Shown: positions 1-6,873, numbered from the stretch's first letter. The stretch: 8,362 bases of DNA from Spirochaetota bacterium (GCA_029548715.1 JAKPMW010000372.1:1-8362); one strand, 5' to 3'. Notes: generated by a model from the letters alone, not told the origin. Program-made: numbers and translations.

Positions 1-1869
1 ACCCGGCCCGCGGAGGGCCAGGTCAGCCTCAGCAATCCGGAAACCATCACTGCTTTCAAGCAAAACCTGCATGCGGGCCCCGGACTCCTCAGCCCCTTGC
101 CCCTGGGTCACAAGGTAACACACCGAAGGAAGCCTGCCCCGTCCCACCCTGCCCCTCAACTGGTGCAACTGCGAGAGTCCGAAGCACTGCGCCTCAAAAA
201 TAACGATACAGCTCAGTCCGGGATTATCGATCCCGACCTCGATAACACTGGTCGCAACAAGAAGCCCCACCCGTCCCCCGATGAAGTCATCCATGACACG
301 TGTCTTCTCGTTGTCATCCATCCGTCCATGGAGAAGGGCAATTCCCCGGGAGGCAAGGGAGGTTTTGGCATAGCGCTTCCATGTCGCCGTCGCTGCCCGG
401 ACACTGTCTGCCTCATCGGCACCGATGGCCGGACAGACAAAACAGGCCTGCTCTCCGCGCCCGATGCGTTCCTCCACGTCCCGCAGCGCTTCGTCCAACC
501 CGGCCTGAGTACGGACCCAAAGCGTACTGACTGGCGGACGCCCCCCCGGCAGACCCGAAATCCTGGCGGTCTCGTAATCTCCATACATGGCCAGGGCCAG
601 CGTGCGGGGAATGGGAGTCGCCGACATGGCCAGATAATCGGCATGCAGTCCCTTGTCCCGCAGGGCCTGACGCTGGTTTACCCCAAAACGATGCTGTTCA
701 TCGATAACCACAAGACCGAGTCTCTTGAACACGACATCATCCTGAAACAGCGCATGCGTACCCGAGACAAGGTCAACCTCATGTCCGGCAATCCGGGCAA
801 GAGCCCGCCTGCGCTGGTCCGGTGCAAGCCCTCCGTGCAGAAACGCGGTCCGGACACCAAGAGGTTCGAGGTACTCCCCCATCCGTGCGGCAAGCTGCCG
901 GGCCAGAATGACGGTGGGCGCCGCCAGCGCAGCCTGCAGGCCACTGCGGACAGCCAGAAGAATCGCCAGTGCGGCAACAGCCGTCTTGCCTGATCCGACA
1001 TCACCCAGGAGCAATACCTGCATCGGCTCAGGTGCGGCAAGGGAACGGCGAACCACCTCCCAGGCACCGGCCTGGCCATCCGTCAGCCTGAAACGGAATG
1101 CCTGCTCAGCCTCGTCGCGCACATCCGCAGCACAATACGCATGCGGTTTGTCCGTCCTCCCAAGCCTGGCCCGGCGCGAGAGGACTCCGGCCTGAAAAAG
1201 AAGCAGTTCAATATACGCCAGCTCCTCCCGGGCAAGCAGCCCCTCTTCCCCGGTATGCGGAAAATGGGCGCCCGCAAGCAGCTCGTGCATGGAGCGCATC
1301 CTGCGTTTCGCAACAAGGTACTCCGGCAGATCATGCCCGGCCGAAGGCACCAGCCGGAGGTTTTCATCCACCAGCCTGCGGATTGTCCGCTGGGTCAGGC
1401 CCTCAGTCAGGGGATACACCGGAACCAGCCTGCCAAATTCGATCCGGTGCTGCGGATCATCAGCGGGCAGGGCTTCAAAGCTGCTGGCAGAGAGCCCCGT
1501 GATATCCCGCTCAAACGTACCCCAGACGGAGAGCACAGTCCCCGAAGGCCAGCTTCGGGCGAGAAACTCACGGTTAAAGCACACCAGCTCGACGGGAAAC
1601 CCGTCACAATCAAGCCTGATCCGCAGCAGGATCCGTCCCCCGCGAACAGGCTGCCGCACATGGGAAACCACGCGTCCCTGAAGCGCCACCGTCATTCCGG
1701 ATGCGACTTCCTGCGGGCGGACAAAACTGCGCCGGTCCTGCCAGGTCCGGGGCAGGTGCAGCAGCAGGGTCCGCAGGTCAGCGACTCCCAGCCGGGCCAG
1801 ACGAGCCCGCATTGCCGGGCCGATACCACGGCCAGTCAGAGGTTTTCCCGCAAGGGCTGCCAGCACCAT
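1..1869 (-). CDS. recG: ATP-dependent DNA helicase RecG, 3' end cut by window
   Basis: RecG is a superfamily 2 helicase that remodels stalled forks and branched DNA. The visible 623 residues run off the window edge; the family is about 690 long, so roughly 70 C-terminal residues are missing. In order: a wedge/OB-type N-terminal part with GIGPAMRARLARLG (15-28), then FRLTDGQ (260-266), Walker A GDVGSGKT (289-296), DEQHRFG (390-396), MSATPIPRTLAL (415-426), VIEVGID (542-548), QLRGRVGRG (570-578), and DGFRIAEADLALRGPG (608-623) at the edge. All are RecG signatures. Motif Ia reads APTVILA where APTEILA is usual. The ATG at 1869 lies 8 bp after the DUF2225 stop. A GAGG sits very close to it, and the next codon, GTG at 1866, gives slightly better spacing, so the start could be either. 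It is the third gene of the 3816-to-left operon. No frameshift is seen. Identity is very secure. Confidence 0.97.
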   Translation of the reverse strand, partial: MVLAALAGKPLTGRGIGPAMRARLARLGVADLRTLLLHLPRTWQDRRSFVRPQEVASGMTVALQGRVVSHVRQPVRGGRILLRIRLDCDGFPVELVCFNREFLARSWPSGTVLSVWGTFERDITGLSASSFEALPADDPQHRIEFGRLVPVYPLTEGLTQRTIRRLVDENLRLVPSAGHDLPEYLVAKRRMRSMHELLAGAHFPHTGEEGLLAREELAYIELLLFQAGVLSRRARLGRTDKPHAYCAADVRDEAEQAFRFRLTDGQAGAWEVVRRSLAAPEPMQVLLLGDVGSGKTAVAALAILLAVRSGLQAALAAPTVILARQLAARMGEYLEPLGVRTAFLHGGLAPDQRRRALARIAGHEVDLVSGTHALFQDDVVFKRLGLVVIDEQHRFGVNQRQALRDKGLHADYLAMSATPIPRTLALAMYGDYETARISGLPGGRPPVSTLWVRTQAGLDEALRDVEERIGRGEQACFVCPAIGADEADSVRAATATWKRYAKTSLASRGIALLHGRMDDNEKTRVMDDFIGGRVGLLVATSVIEVGIDNPGLSCIVIFEAQCFGLSQLHQLRGRVGRGRLPSVCYLVTQGQGAEESGARMQVLLESSDGFRIAEADLALRGPG

Positions 1870-1877
1870 GCCTCGGA

Positions 1878-2768
1878 CTACTCGAATTTCTTTCCGAGGG
1901 TTTCTTCAATTTCCTTGACGTATGCGTCCAGCCTGTCATAGAGCGCGCGTGACATGTCAAGGATCTCGCTGGGTTTTGTCTTCGAGGCCTTTCCACTCCC
2001 GAAGAGCTTGGAGATGATGCGCTTGGTTCCAAGATAGGAGAGCGCCCGCTTTTCAAGATCCTCTTCCATGAACCCCAGCTTGAGACACAACTGGCTGACT
2101 GTGTAGAGGAAACCCTCATATCCCCAGTTTTTGTCGGTATCCGGTCCCAAAACAAAGCCTTCGATCGTTTCCTGCCCTTTTTGATAGAGATCAAGTGCAT
2201 CCGAGTAGAACTTGTATGCCTTGCGGTAGAGGATATTTTGAATCCAGGCATAGCGATCCCGATCTTCACCCGGCTCGGTCTGTTCGATAATGTCGTTCAG
2301 CACCCAGGCGCCGCGCAGGCTGCAGAGACCACGTTTGAGGGTGGGCGAAACACTCTTTTCAAAAAATGAGTACGAGCTGACGGCAAGGATATAGCTGGCC
2401 GCACCGGCCTTGTCGTCACGGATCTCGCTGAAATCAACCGGACCGACTGTCTGCATCACAAGCTGGATCCGCCGGTCGGTAAACTGGCGCACCTTGTCCG
2501 CATTTTTTTCGGGCAGCCGGGAAAAGTCTTCAAGAAAGGCTGCATAGAGACAGTCGGGGCAAACCGCTACCGGATAGATCAGGGGGTTGACGCGACCATA
2601 CTTCTTGCTTGGCTGATAGAGGCGTCGCAGCTCGTCAGTCAGCTTGCCCGCGATCAGGCGGCCGCTCCCGCTCATGAGCTTTTCGTATTGATATTCCCTT
2701 GAACATGCCGGGCATGTTATCGGTTTTTTGTCAAAAAAGGTAACCTTGAGAGTTTTTTCCTCGGCCAC
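1878..2768 (-). CDS. DUF2225 family protein with paired CPxC motifs
   Basis: A 296-residue soluble protein of the DUF2225 family, whose function is unknown. The N-terminal part carries two zinc-ribbon-like pairs, CPAC (19-22) and CPDC (70-73), the second inside the family-typical stretch NPLIYPVAVCPDCLYAAF. The rest is predicted helical, and YRKAYKFYSDALDLY (181-195) looks like a TPR-type helix pair. No signal peptide or membrane segment is seen. The start is GTG at 2768: an in-frame TGA lies two codons upstream (2772-2774), and GGGGAG sits 8 nt before the GTG. A later ATG would lose the first CPAC. It follows the flavoprotein gene by 15 bp and precedes recG by 8 bp, so translation is probably coupled. 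Family membership is recognised from motif pattern and layout. A redox or metal-binding role is only inference from the Cys pairs and the neighbouring flavoenzyme. Confidence 0.85.
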   Translation of the reverse strand: MAEEKTLKVTFFDKKPITCPACSREYQYEKLMSGSGRLIAGKLTDELRRLYQPSKKYGRVNPLIYPVAVCPDCLYAAFLEDFSRLPEKNADKVRQFTDRRIQLVMQTVGPVDFSEIRDDKAGAASYILAVSSYSFFEKSVSPTLKRGLCSLRGAWVLNDIIEQTEPGEDRDRYAWIQNILYRKAYKFYSDALDLYQKGQETIEGFVLGPDTDKNWGYEGFLYTVSQLCLKLGFMEEDLEKRALSYLGTKRIISKLFGSGKASKTKPSEILDMSRALYDRLDAYVKEIEETLGKKFE

Positions 2769-2783
2769 GAATCAGGCTCCCCG

Positions 2784-3761
2784 TCAGATCTTGGACTGGA
2801 TGTCCCGTACAATAACTTGCGCATGAGAGCGGAATTTTTCAATCCCCATGCTCCCGGCCAGAGTGCCACCCAGAATGGCACCGGCAACATACATCCCTGC
2901 AATATTCGTCTCGCAGGTTTCCTCAAAATACACGGGCACCATCCCGTCCAGGTCGATGGTGATTCCGGATTTTTGCAGCAAAACGTCGTCCGGACGATAT
3001 CCGGTCAGCAGGAACACCGCATCAGCAGGCAGGGACTGCTCACCCCTGGCCTTGAGCTGGACAACAACCCGGTCCTCCCTGATTTCGTTGAGCCTGGCCT
3101 CGGTATGCACCACCAGCTTACCGGCAGCAATCAGCCGTTCAAGACTGCCCCGCACCCAGGGCCTGACCCTGGAAAGATCCGCCCCCCTGTACACCAGCAC
3201 CAGGCTCCGGGCTACCGTCGCTGTTTCGAGGGCAGCCTCGGCCGCCGAGTCTCCTCCGCCGACAATCACCACGTTGGCACCTTCGCAGGCCCAGGGCTCG
3301 CTGTAGTAGTGGCTGACATGCGGCAGGGTTTCCCCGGCAATCTGCAGCAGCCGCGGCTGGTCATAGCACCCGGAGGCAATGACAACCTTGCGGCAGCGGA
3401 TCTGGACCTCCTTGCCCAGTTGAAGATTCGTACACTTGACAAGAAACGCGTTGTCCGAACCAATCACCTCGCTGGCCCTGTGCCGCAGATACATCTGGAT
3501 ATTCTCGAGACGGCGTGCCGCCTTCTGGTAGTAGCGAATCACTTCGTTTCGCAATGGCCAGGCTGTCGCGGTCACAAGGGGCATACCCTCAAGCTCGAAG
3601 TCCGCCGAGAGCGAGCGGAACTGCAACCCGTGAGGATACCGGCAAAGATTGCCGGCCAGACAGTGTTTTTCGACAAGACCGCAGCGCAAACCGGACCGGC
3701 TGGCCTCAGCCAGTACCGCCAGCCCCGCAGGCCCGCTCCCAATCACAACGACATCATGCAC
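2784..3761 (-). CDS. YpdA-like FAD/NAD(P)-dependent oxidoreductase
   Basis: A 325-residue flavoprotein of the thioredoxin-reductase/YpdA superfamily. Visible parts: FAD-binding GSGPAG (8-13), a YpdA-style segment with RYPHGLQF (41-48) and PLRNEVIRYY (69-78), the ATG-type motif VVIASGCYDQPR (126-137), NAD(P)-binding VGGGDSAAEAA (167-177), the second FAD motif NIAGMYVAGAILGG (286-299), and a C-terminal GIEKFRSHAQVIVRDI like the family's IENGR-H segment. No CxxC pair is present, so it is not a classic thioredoxin reductase. Known YpdA proteins (putative bacillithiol disulfide reductases) have GGGPCG with a functional Cys; here the equivalent residue is Ala12. Cys34, Cys40 and Cys132 remain. The GTG start at 3761 has GGAGG 6 nt upstream and an in-frame stop at 3777-3779, which excludes a longer form. 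It is the first gene of an operon with DUF2225 and recG. The substrate is unknown. Confidence 0.87.
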   Translation of the reverse strand: MHDVVVIGSGPAGLAVLAEASRSGLRCGLVEKHCLAGNLCRYPHGLQFRSLSADFELEGMPLVTATAWPLRNEVIRYYQKAARRLENIQMYLRHRASEVIGSDNAFLVKCTNLQLGKEVQIRCRKVVIASGCYDQPRLLQIAGETLPHVSHYYSEPWACEGANVVIVGGGDSAAEAALETATVARSLVLVYRGADLSRVRPWVRGSLERLIAAGKLVVHTEARLNEIREDRVVVQLKARGEQSLPADAVFLLTGYRPDDVLLQKSGITIDLDGMVPVYFEETCETNIAGMYVAGAILGGTLAGSMGIEKFRSHAQVIVRDIQSKI

Positions 3762-3786
3762 CCTGCGCCTCCAGACTCATGCCAGC

Positions 3787-3816
3787 AGTGTAGCCCCTCC
3801 CCTGTGCCTGCGTCAA
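3787..3816 (-). promoter_or_regulatory. sigma70-type promoter of flavoprotein-DUF2225-recG operon
   Basis: Read on the minus strand, -35 TTGACG (3816-3811) and -10 TACACT (3792-3787) are separated by 18 bp. Transcription would start near 3780, about 19 nt before the GTG at 3761, leaving just room for the GGAGG ribosome site. Match and position are both good, but there is no experimental support. Confidence 0.65.
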
Positions 3817-3848
3817 CCGGACTCTGCTTGCCTCGCAACAACCCTGGA

Positions 3849-3877
3849 TACACACAACGATATCACGTTTTTATCAT
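3849..3877 (+). promoter_or_regulatory. weak candidate promoter for the DUF218 gene
   Basis: TACACA (3849-3854) and TATCAT (3872-3877) are 17 bp apart, matching the sigma70 hexamers at 4/6 and 5/6. The start of transcription would be near 3884, giving a long leader of about 270 nt before the gene at 4153. It is the best pair I could find on this strand, but by itself it is weak. Confidence 0.2.
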
Positions 3878-4010
3878 GTTTAGCCCGGATGATTGCGCGG
3901 TAGCGTGTTCGCAGGGGCGGTTCGCAAACCGACCCCGCACACTGGCATCACATGAAATATGCATGCGTATCCGGATTCACACAACTGCAGCCACACTTTC
4001 GGAGGAAATA

Positions 4011-4148
4011 TTGCGTACGAGGAGGAAACGATGCAGGAGAGACACCCCTGCACTCCAAAAGCATGCTCGGTCCCGGCGAATGAAAATCACACCCCTGCCC
4101 CCGGAGCAGCAGGAAGCATGCCACTCCCGCCCATCCTGGCTATATTGA
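4011..4148 (+). CDS. possible small leader ORF, TTG start, 45 aa
   Basis: GGAGG at 4001-4005 is followed after 5 nt by TTG (4011). The frame runs 45 codons to a TGA at 4146-4148, 4 nt before the ATG of the DUF218 gene. The peptide would be very basic at its start (MRTRRKRCRR) and has no recognisable domain. A second GGAGG with 5-nt spacing precedes ATG 4031 in another frame; that ORF (64 aa, ending at 4225) would overlap the DUF218 start. The DUF218 ATG has no visible Shine-Dalgarno of its own, so translation of a leader ORF could feed it by coupling. Composition gives no coding signal, so this is only a candidate. Confidence 0.2.
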   Translation: MRTRRKRCRRDTPALQKHARSRRMKITPLPPEQQEACHSRPSWLY

Positions 4149-4152
4149 TACC

Positions 4153-4776
4153 ATGCTCGGACTCCGAACCACTGCCCGACGACCGCTTGTCATCCTGGCA
4201 TGCATCCTCGTCCTGCCATGCCTGACCTGCGGACTTCTGGCCCTTGTCTGGAACCATTACGAAAGCACCATCATCGAGACGGCCAGGCTTGACCGTCGGG
4301 AGAAGGCCGATGCCATCCTGATATTCGGGGCGGCCATTGCCGGACGCGGGCAGCCGGGGACCATTCTGCAGTCGCGCATCCATCACGCTCTCGCCCTGGC
4401 CAATAACAGCTATGCGTCAAATTTCATCCTGACCGGAGGTGTGGGCTGGGGACCCCCCGCCGAATCTGTTGTGATGAAGCGCATCCTCTCGGAAAACGGG
4501 ATACCCGAATCCCGGATCCTGTTTGAAACCATCAGCCATACCACCAGGGAGCAAGTGGAATTTGCGATCCAGATGCTTCACAAGCATGCCTGGTCCCGGG
4601 TCATCGCTGTCAGTGATCCCTTTCACATGTATCGCATCATGCGCTACTTTGACGGATCCGGGATTACCGTTCTCCCCTCCCCCTCTCGGGGGGTCAGCTT
4701 TTCCCCTGACGAGCAGGAGGAATATGTGCGCGCCGAGATGCTCAAGCTGCTGGCCTGGCTCGTTCTTGATTACTGA
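4153..4776 (+). CDS. YdcF/SanA-type DUF218 membrane-anchored protein
   Basis: A 207-residue protein with one N-terminal hydrophobic helix (about 11-33), then a DUF218 domain (about 52-185). The domain shows KADAILIFGAAI (51-62), SRIHHALAL (74-82), ILTGGVG (92-98), the acidic AES (103-105), SHTTREQ (128-134) and SDPFHMYR (154-161), in the order typical of SanA/YdcF/ElyC relatives. Some members affect envelope integrity or cell-wall precursor carriers; the reaction is not firmly known. The topology suggests the domain lies outside the cytoplasmic membrane. ATG 4153 is the first ordinary start after an in-frame TGA at 4081-4083. No clear ribosome site precedes it, hence possible coupling to the small ORF upstream. 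The last 35 bp overlap the convergent sigma-like gene. The Cys residues near the helix (LPCLTCG) do not form a proper lipobox. Family call secure, function open. Confidence 0.87.
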   Translation: MLGLRTTARRPLVILACILVLPCLTCGLLALVWNHYESTIIETARLDRREKADAILIFGAAIAGRGQPGTILQSRIHHALALANNSYASNFILTGGVGWGPPAESVVMKRILSENGIPESRILFETISHTTREQVEFAIQMLHKHAWSRVIAVSDPFHMYRIMRYFDGSGITVLPSPSRGVSFSPDEQEEYVRAEMLKLLAWLVLDY

Positions 4777-5578
4777 CCCCCCGGGCTATCCTGACCCGGG
4801 CCCGGTGCAGGCTGCTGGCAACCGTGCCCAGCGGGAGTCCTGCCAGATGGGATATCGTCCGGTACTGCAGTGCCACCAGATCCTCCCGCAAAAGCACAAG
4901 CATGCGCTCCTTCTGCCGGACCAGTGAGCGCCAACCCGGTGTATGCTCCCTCTTTGTCCGCTGCATCCGCAGGATGCGAAACTGGATATGGGCAAGAAGA
5001 TCTGCAATCCGCACCCGGCGCCGAACCGCAAGCCGCCGGGTGTACTCCAGAAGCCGCACAAGGGCCCGCTGGCGGCGACCCTCCGCCCAGAGAGCAGCGA
5101 ATTCGATCAAACCACCTTCGGGGATCAGCTCGGGATAGCGCAGGCACAGCAGATGCCAGCTCCGCGAGCCAAGGATTCCATGAAAATCGGGACACCCATC
5201 CCTCTCGTCATCCGTCCGCGAAGCGGGCGAGTCCCCGACCTCACTCATGTCCGGCAGGAGTCCGGGACTGACCACGTTTACCCTGAGGCAGCTGAGCCAG
5301 ATCCGCCGGAGGACCGTGACAAACCAGGACTCAAATCGTCCGTGATAGTGTTGATCGTAATGCTCGAGAGCCGGAAAAAGCCGCTCGAGGACCATATCCA
5401 TAAACCGCTCGTGTTCCAGTGTTCCGTTATGGCCATGCCGCAGGGGGAACGAGCGGGCCGCCCGCCAGAGGATGGCGAACAACCGCTCCCGGGCACGGGG
5501 ATCGCCGCGCCGGTAGCACTGGATCAGGGGATTGATGTACGCATTGGCAAGTTCAGTCCGGGGTTCGTGTGTTTTCAT
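4742..5578 (-). CDS. sigma70-like protein with long central insertion
   Basis: A 278-residue protein that I read as a divergent sigma70/ECF-type factor. The N-terminal part resembles region 2: a helix with RGDPRARERLFAIL (24-37), then ERFMDMVLERLFPALEHYD (57-75) and GRFESWFVTVLRRIWLSCLR (80-99), matching the pattern of core binding and -10 recognition helices ending in LR. The C-terminal YRTISHLAGLPLGTVASSLHRAR (239-261) matches the region 4 helix-turn-helix. Between them lie some 130 residues, far more than the short linker of ordinary ECF factors. They include LLCLRYPELIPEGG (143-156), which looks like a decayed second region 4 entry, and a strongly basic stretch (168-210). No anti-sigma gene is adjacent. 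It follows ruvC by 25 bp in the yebC operon; its ribosome site (GGGG, 11 nt before ATG) is poor. It could instead be a DNA-binding protein derived from a sigma factor. Gene real: high confidence; sigma activity: moderate. Confidence 0.72.
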   Translation of the reverse strand: MKTHEPRTELANAYINPLIQCYRRGDPRARERLFAILWRAARSFPLRHGHNGTLEHERFMDMVLERLFPALEHYDQHYHGRFESWFVTVLRRIWLSCLRVNVVSPGLLPDMSEVGDSPASRTDDERDGCPDFHGILGSRSWHLLCLRYPELIPEGGLIEFAALWAEGRRQRALVRLLEYTRRLAVRRRVRIADLLAHIQFRILRMQRTKREHTPGWRSLVRQKERMLVLLREDLVALQYRTISHLAGLPLGTVASSLHRARVRIARGVSNQERARPAA

Positions 5579-5603
5579 GCAAGGGAAAGCCCCGGGACAC
5601 CGC

Positions 5604-6152
5604 TCAGGTTCCCTGTTTTTTCGGCCTCTTCACCGCCGGACCCTTTCGCTCTCCAAGAAGTGCCGCAAGCGGCGAGTGCTGGGCATGGCATATGGCAAGC
5701 GCCAGGCCATCCGCCGCATCATCAGGCTGGGGGACAGACCCAAGGCCAAGAAGCCGCTGGACCATAGCCTGGACAGACACCTTGTCCGCCCGGCCATCCC
5801 CGGTCACTGTCCGCTTGACCACCATCGGAGTATATTCGCACAAATGAATTCCATGCTGCCTGAGCGAAAGCAGGATCACCCCGCGGGCATGGCTGACGGT
5901 CATCCCGGTGGTAACGTTGCGACCGAAAAAGAGTTCTTCAACAGCGGCCTCATCCGGAGCAAGGCGCGAAAAAAGGGCGGCGCAGCCGTCGTAAATCAAC
6001 GCAAGCCGCACCGCCAGATCATCCTCCGGCCCGGTCCTGATGACCCCGTACTCGACCGGCCGCATCCGGTTTCCGCTGACCTCGATACAGCCATAACCCA
6101 CGATGGCCAGCCCCGGATCAATCCCGAGAATCCGCTTTTTCTTATTCGTCAA
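5604..6152 (-). CDS. ruvC: Holliday junction endonuclease RuvC
   Basis: RuvC cuts Holliday junctions symmetrically as a dimer, working with RuvAB in recombinational repair; RuvA and RuvB are not in this window. The 182 residues have the four acidic catalytic positions in RNase H-fold context: Asp11 in ILGIDPG, Glu72 in AVEELFFGRN, and Asp145 and Asp148 in DDAADGLALAICH. These correspond to Asp7, Glu66, Asp138 and Asp141 of E. coli RuvC. Length is close to the family norm, with a short basic C-terminal tail (ERKGPAVKRPKKQGT). The start is TTG at 6152: an in-frame TGA lies at 6177-6179 and no ATG or GTG comes between. The start overlaps the last 11 bp of yebC, so ruvC is probably translated by coupling, as no good ribosome site is seen. 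A yebC-ruvC order is also known from E. coli. Confidence 0.96.
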   Translation of the reverse strand: MTNKKKRILGIDPGLAIVGYGCIEVSGNRMRPVEYGVIRTGPEDDLAVRLALIYDGCAALFSRLAPDEAAVEELFFGRNVTTGMTVSHARGVILLSLRQHGIHLCEYTPMVVKRTVTGDGRADKVSVQAMVQRLLGLGSVPQPDDAADGLALAICHAQHSPLAALLGERKGPAVKRPKKQGT

Positions 6153-6873
6153 AGTCGAAATTGCTCGAGACCGAGGTCACATCATCATGCTCCTCAAGCT
6201 CCTCAAGGAGATCCATCACCTGTTTGGCCTTGTCGCCCTGGACCTTGACCGGCTCCCCGCTGGTCTGGATCCGGGTCACCTCGGCGTTTTCGACCGGGAT
6301 GCTCCTTTTCCCGATCGCTTCGAGAACTGCCGAAAACATGTCCGGGGCTGTCAGGACCTCGTAGCTGTCCCCTTCACGGCTCATATCCTCGGCTCCCGCC
6401 TCGAGAACCAGTTCCATCAGCTCGTCCTCACCGATGGCCTTGGCGTCGATATTGATCACGCCCTTCTTCTCGAACATCCAGGCCACGCAGTTGGACGAAC
6501 CAAGGCTCCCGTTTTTGCGCGAGAGGATCTTGCGGATCTCGGCCGCAGTGCGGTTTTTGTTGTCGGTCGTAATGTCCATGATGATGGCAACACCCTCGGG
6601 CCCGTAGCCCTCGTAGGTCAGTTCCTCGTAGTTGACACCCTCAAGCTCGCCGGTCCCCTTCTTGATGGCCCGCTCAACGTTGTCACGGGGCATGTTCGAT
6701 GCCTTGGCGCGTTCGACAGCAGCCCGCAGGCGTGCATTGGAGTTGATGTCCCCGCCACCCATCCGGGCAGCAACTGATATTTCCTTGATGATTTTGGTAA
6801 AAACCTGGCCGCGCTTGGCGTCATTGGCGCCTTTTTTGTGCTTGATGCTGGCCCATTTGGAGTGACCTGACAT
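6142..6873 (-). CDS. yebC: YebC/PmpR/TACO1 family protein
   Basis: YebC-family proteins have been described as transcription regulators (PmpR) and, for TACO1 and bacterial relatives, as translation factors that help ribosomes; the role here cannot be told from sequence. The 243 residues begin with the family hallmark MSGHSKWASIKHKKGAND and RGQVFTKIIKEI. They continue with NARLRAAVERAKASNMPRDN, YEGYGPEGVAIIM (91-103), NRTAAEIR, and an acidic C-terminus ending NFDFDE. Length is typical. The frame stays open upstream to 6948, but the start at 6873 is favoured because AAGGAG lies 8 nt before it and the family begins at MSGHSKW. It is the first gene of the yebC-ruvC-sigma-like operon, with a candidate promoter about 80 bp upstream. 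Confidence 0.97.
   Translation of the reverse strand: MSGHSKWASIKHKKGANDAKRGQVFTKIIKEISVAARMGGGDINSNARLRAAVERAKASNMPRDNVERAIKKGTGELEGVNYEELTYEGYGPEGVAIIMDITTDNKNRTAAEIRKILSRKNGSLGSSNCVAWMFEKKGVINIDAKAIGEDELMELVLEAGAEDMSREGDSYEVLTAPDMFSAVLEAIGKRSIPVENAEVTRIQTSGEPVKVQGDKAKQVMDLLEELEEHDDVTSVSSNFDFDE

Larger units (their letters stand above)
3762..4152. other. 391-bp divergent intergenic region
   Basis: This is the longest stretch without a secure gene. Its left end holds the minus-strand promoter for the flavoprotein operon. The middle contains a direct repeat of GTTCGCA (3907-3913 and 3920-3926; starts 13 bp apart). The right end holds two GGAGG-start modules (4001-4013 and 4021-4033) followed by small ORFs that run up to or into the DUF218 gene. 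The 9-mer CATGCTCGG occurs at 4062-4070 and again across the DUF218 start codon at 4152-4160. No tRNA, terminator or transposon end was seen. Confidence 0.6.

Noticed and set aside
97..993. Long plus-strand open frame
   Set aside because: It is antisense to recG, whose helicase motifs run unbroken; its protein is Pro/Arg/Gly-rich with no domain. GC-rich DNA keeps such frames open.
1141..1941. Long plus-strand open frame
   Set aside because: Antisense to the recG N-terminal half and the end of the DUF2225 gene; no motif or ribosome site.
3940..3966. TGGCA...TATGCA considered as a sigma54 -24/-12 site
   Set aside because: The GG-to-GC spacing is 15 bp instead of the 10 bp required.
2817..4148. 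443-codon plus-strand open frame
   Set aside because: Almost all of it is antisense to the flavoprotein gene, which has clear FAD and NAD(P) motifs. Only its last 45 codons, behind a GGAGG, were kept as a weak small-ORF candidate.
4780..4800. CCCGGG...CCCGGG hairpin just after the DUF218 stop, considered as terminator
   Set aside because: The stem is 6 bp with a 9-nt loop but no T run on either strand, and it lies inside the sigma-like coding region.
4943..5767. Plus-strand open frame opposite the sigma-like gene
   Set aside because: Low-complexity Pro/Arg-rich product with no family resemblance; the minus-strand protein has sigma-like regions and operon context.
5532..6777. Two long plus-strand frames opposite ruvC and yebC
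   Set aside because: Both lie antisense to proteins with complete catalytic or family motifs.
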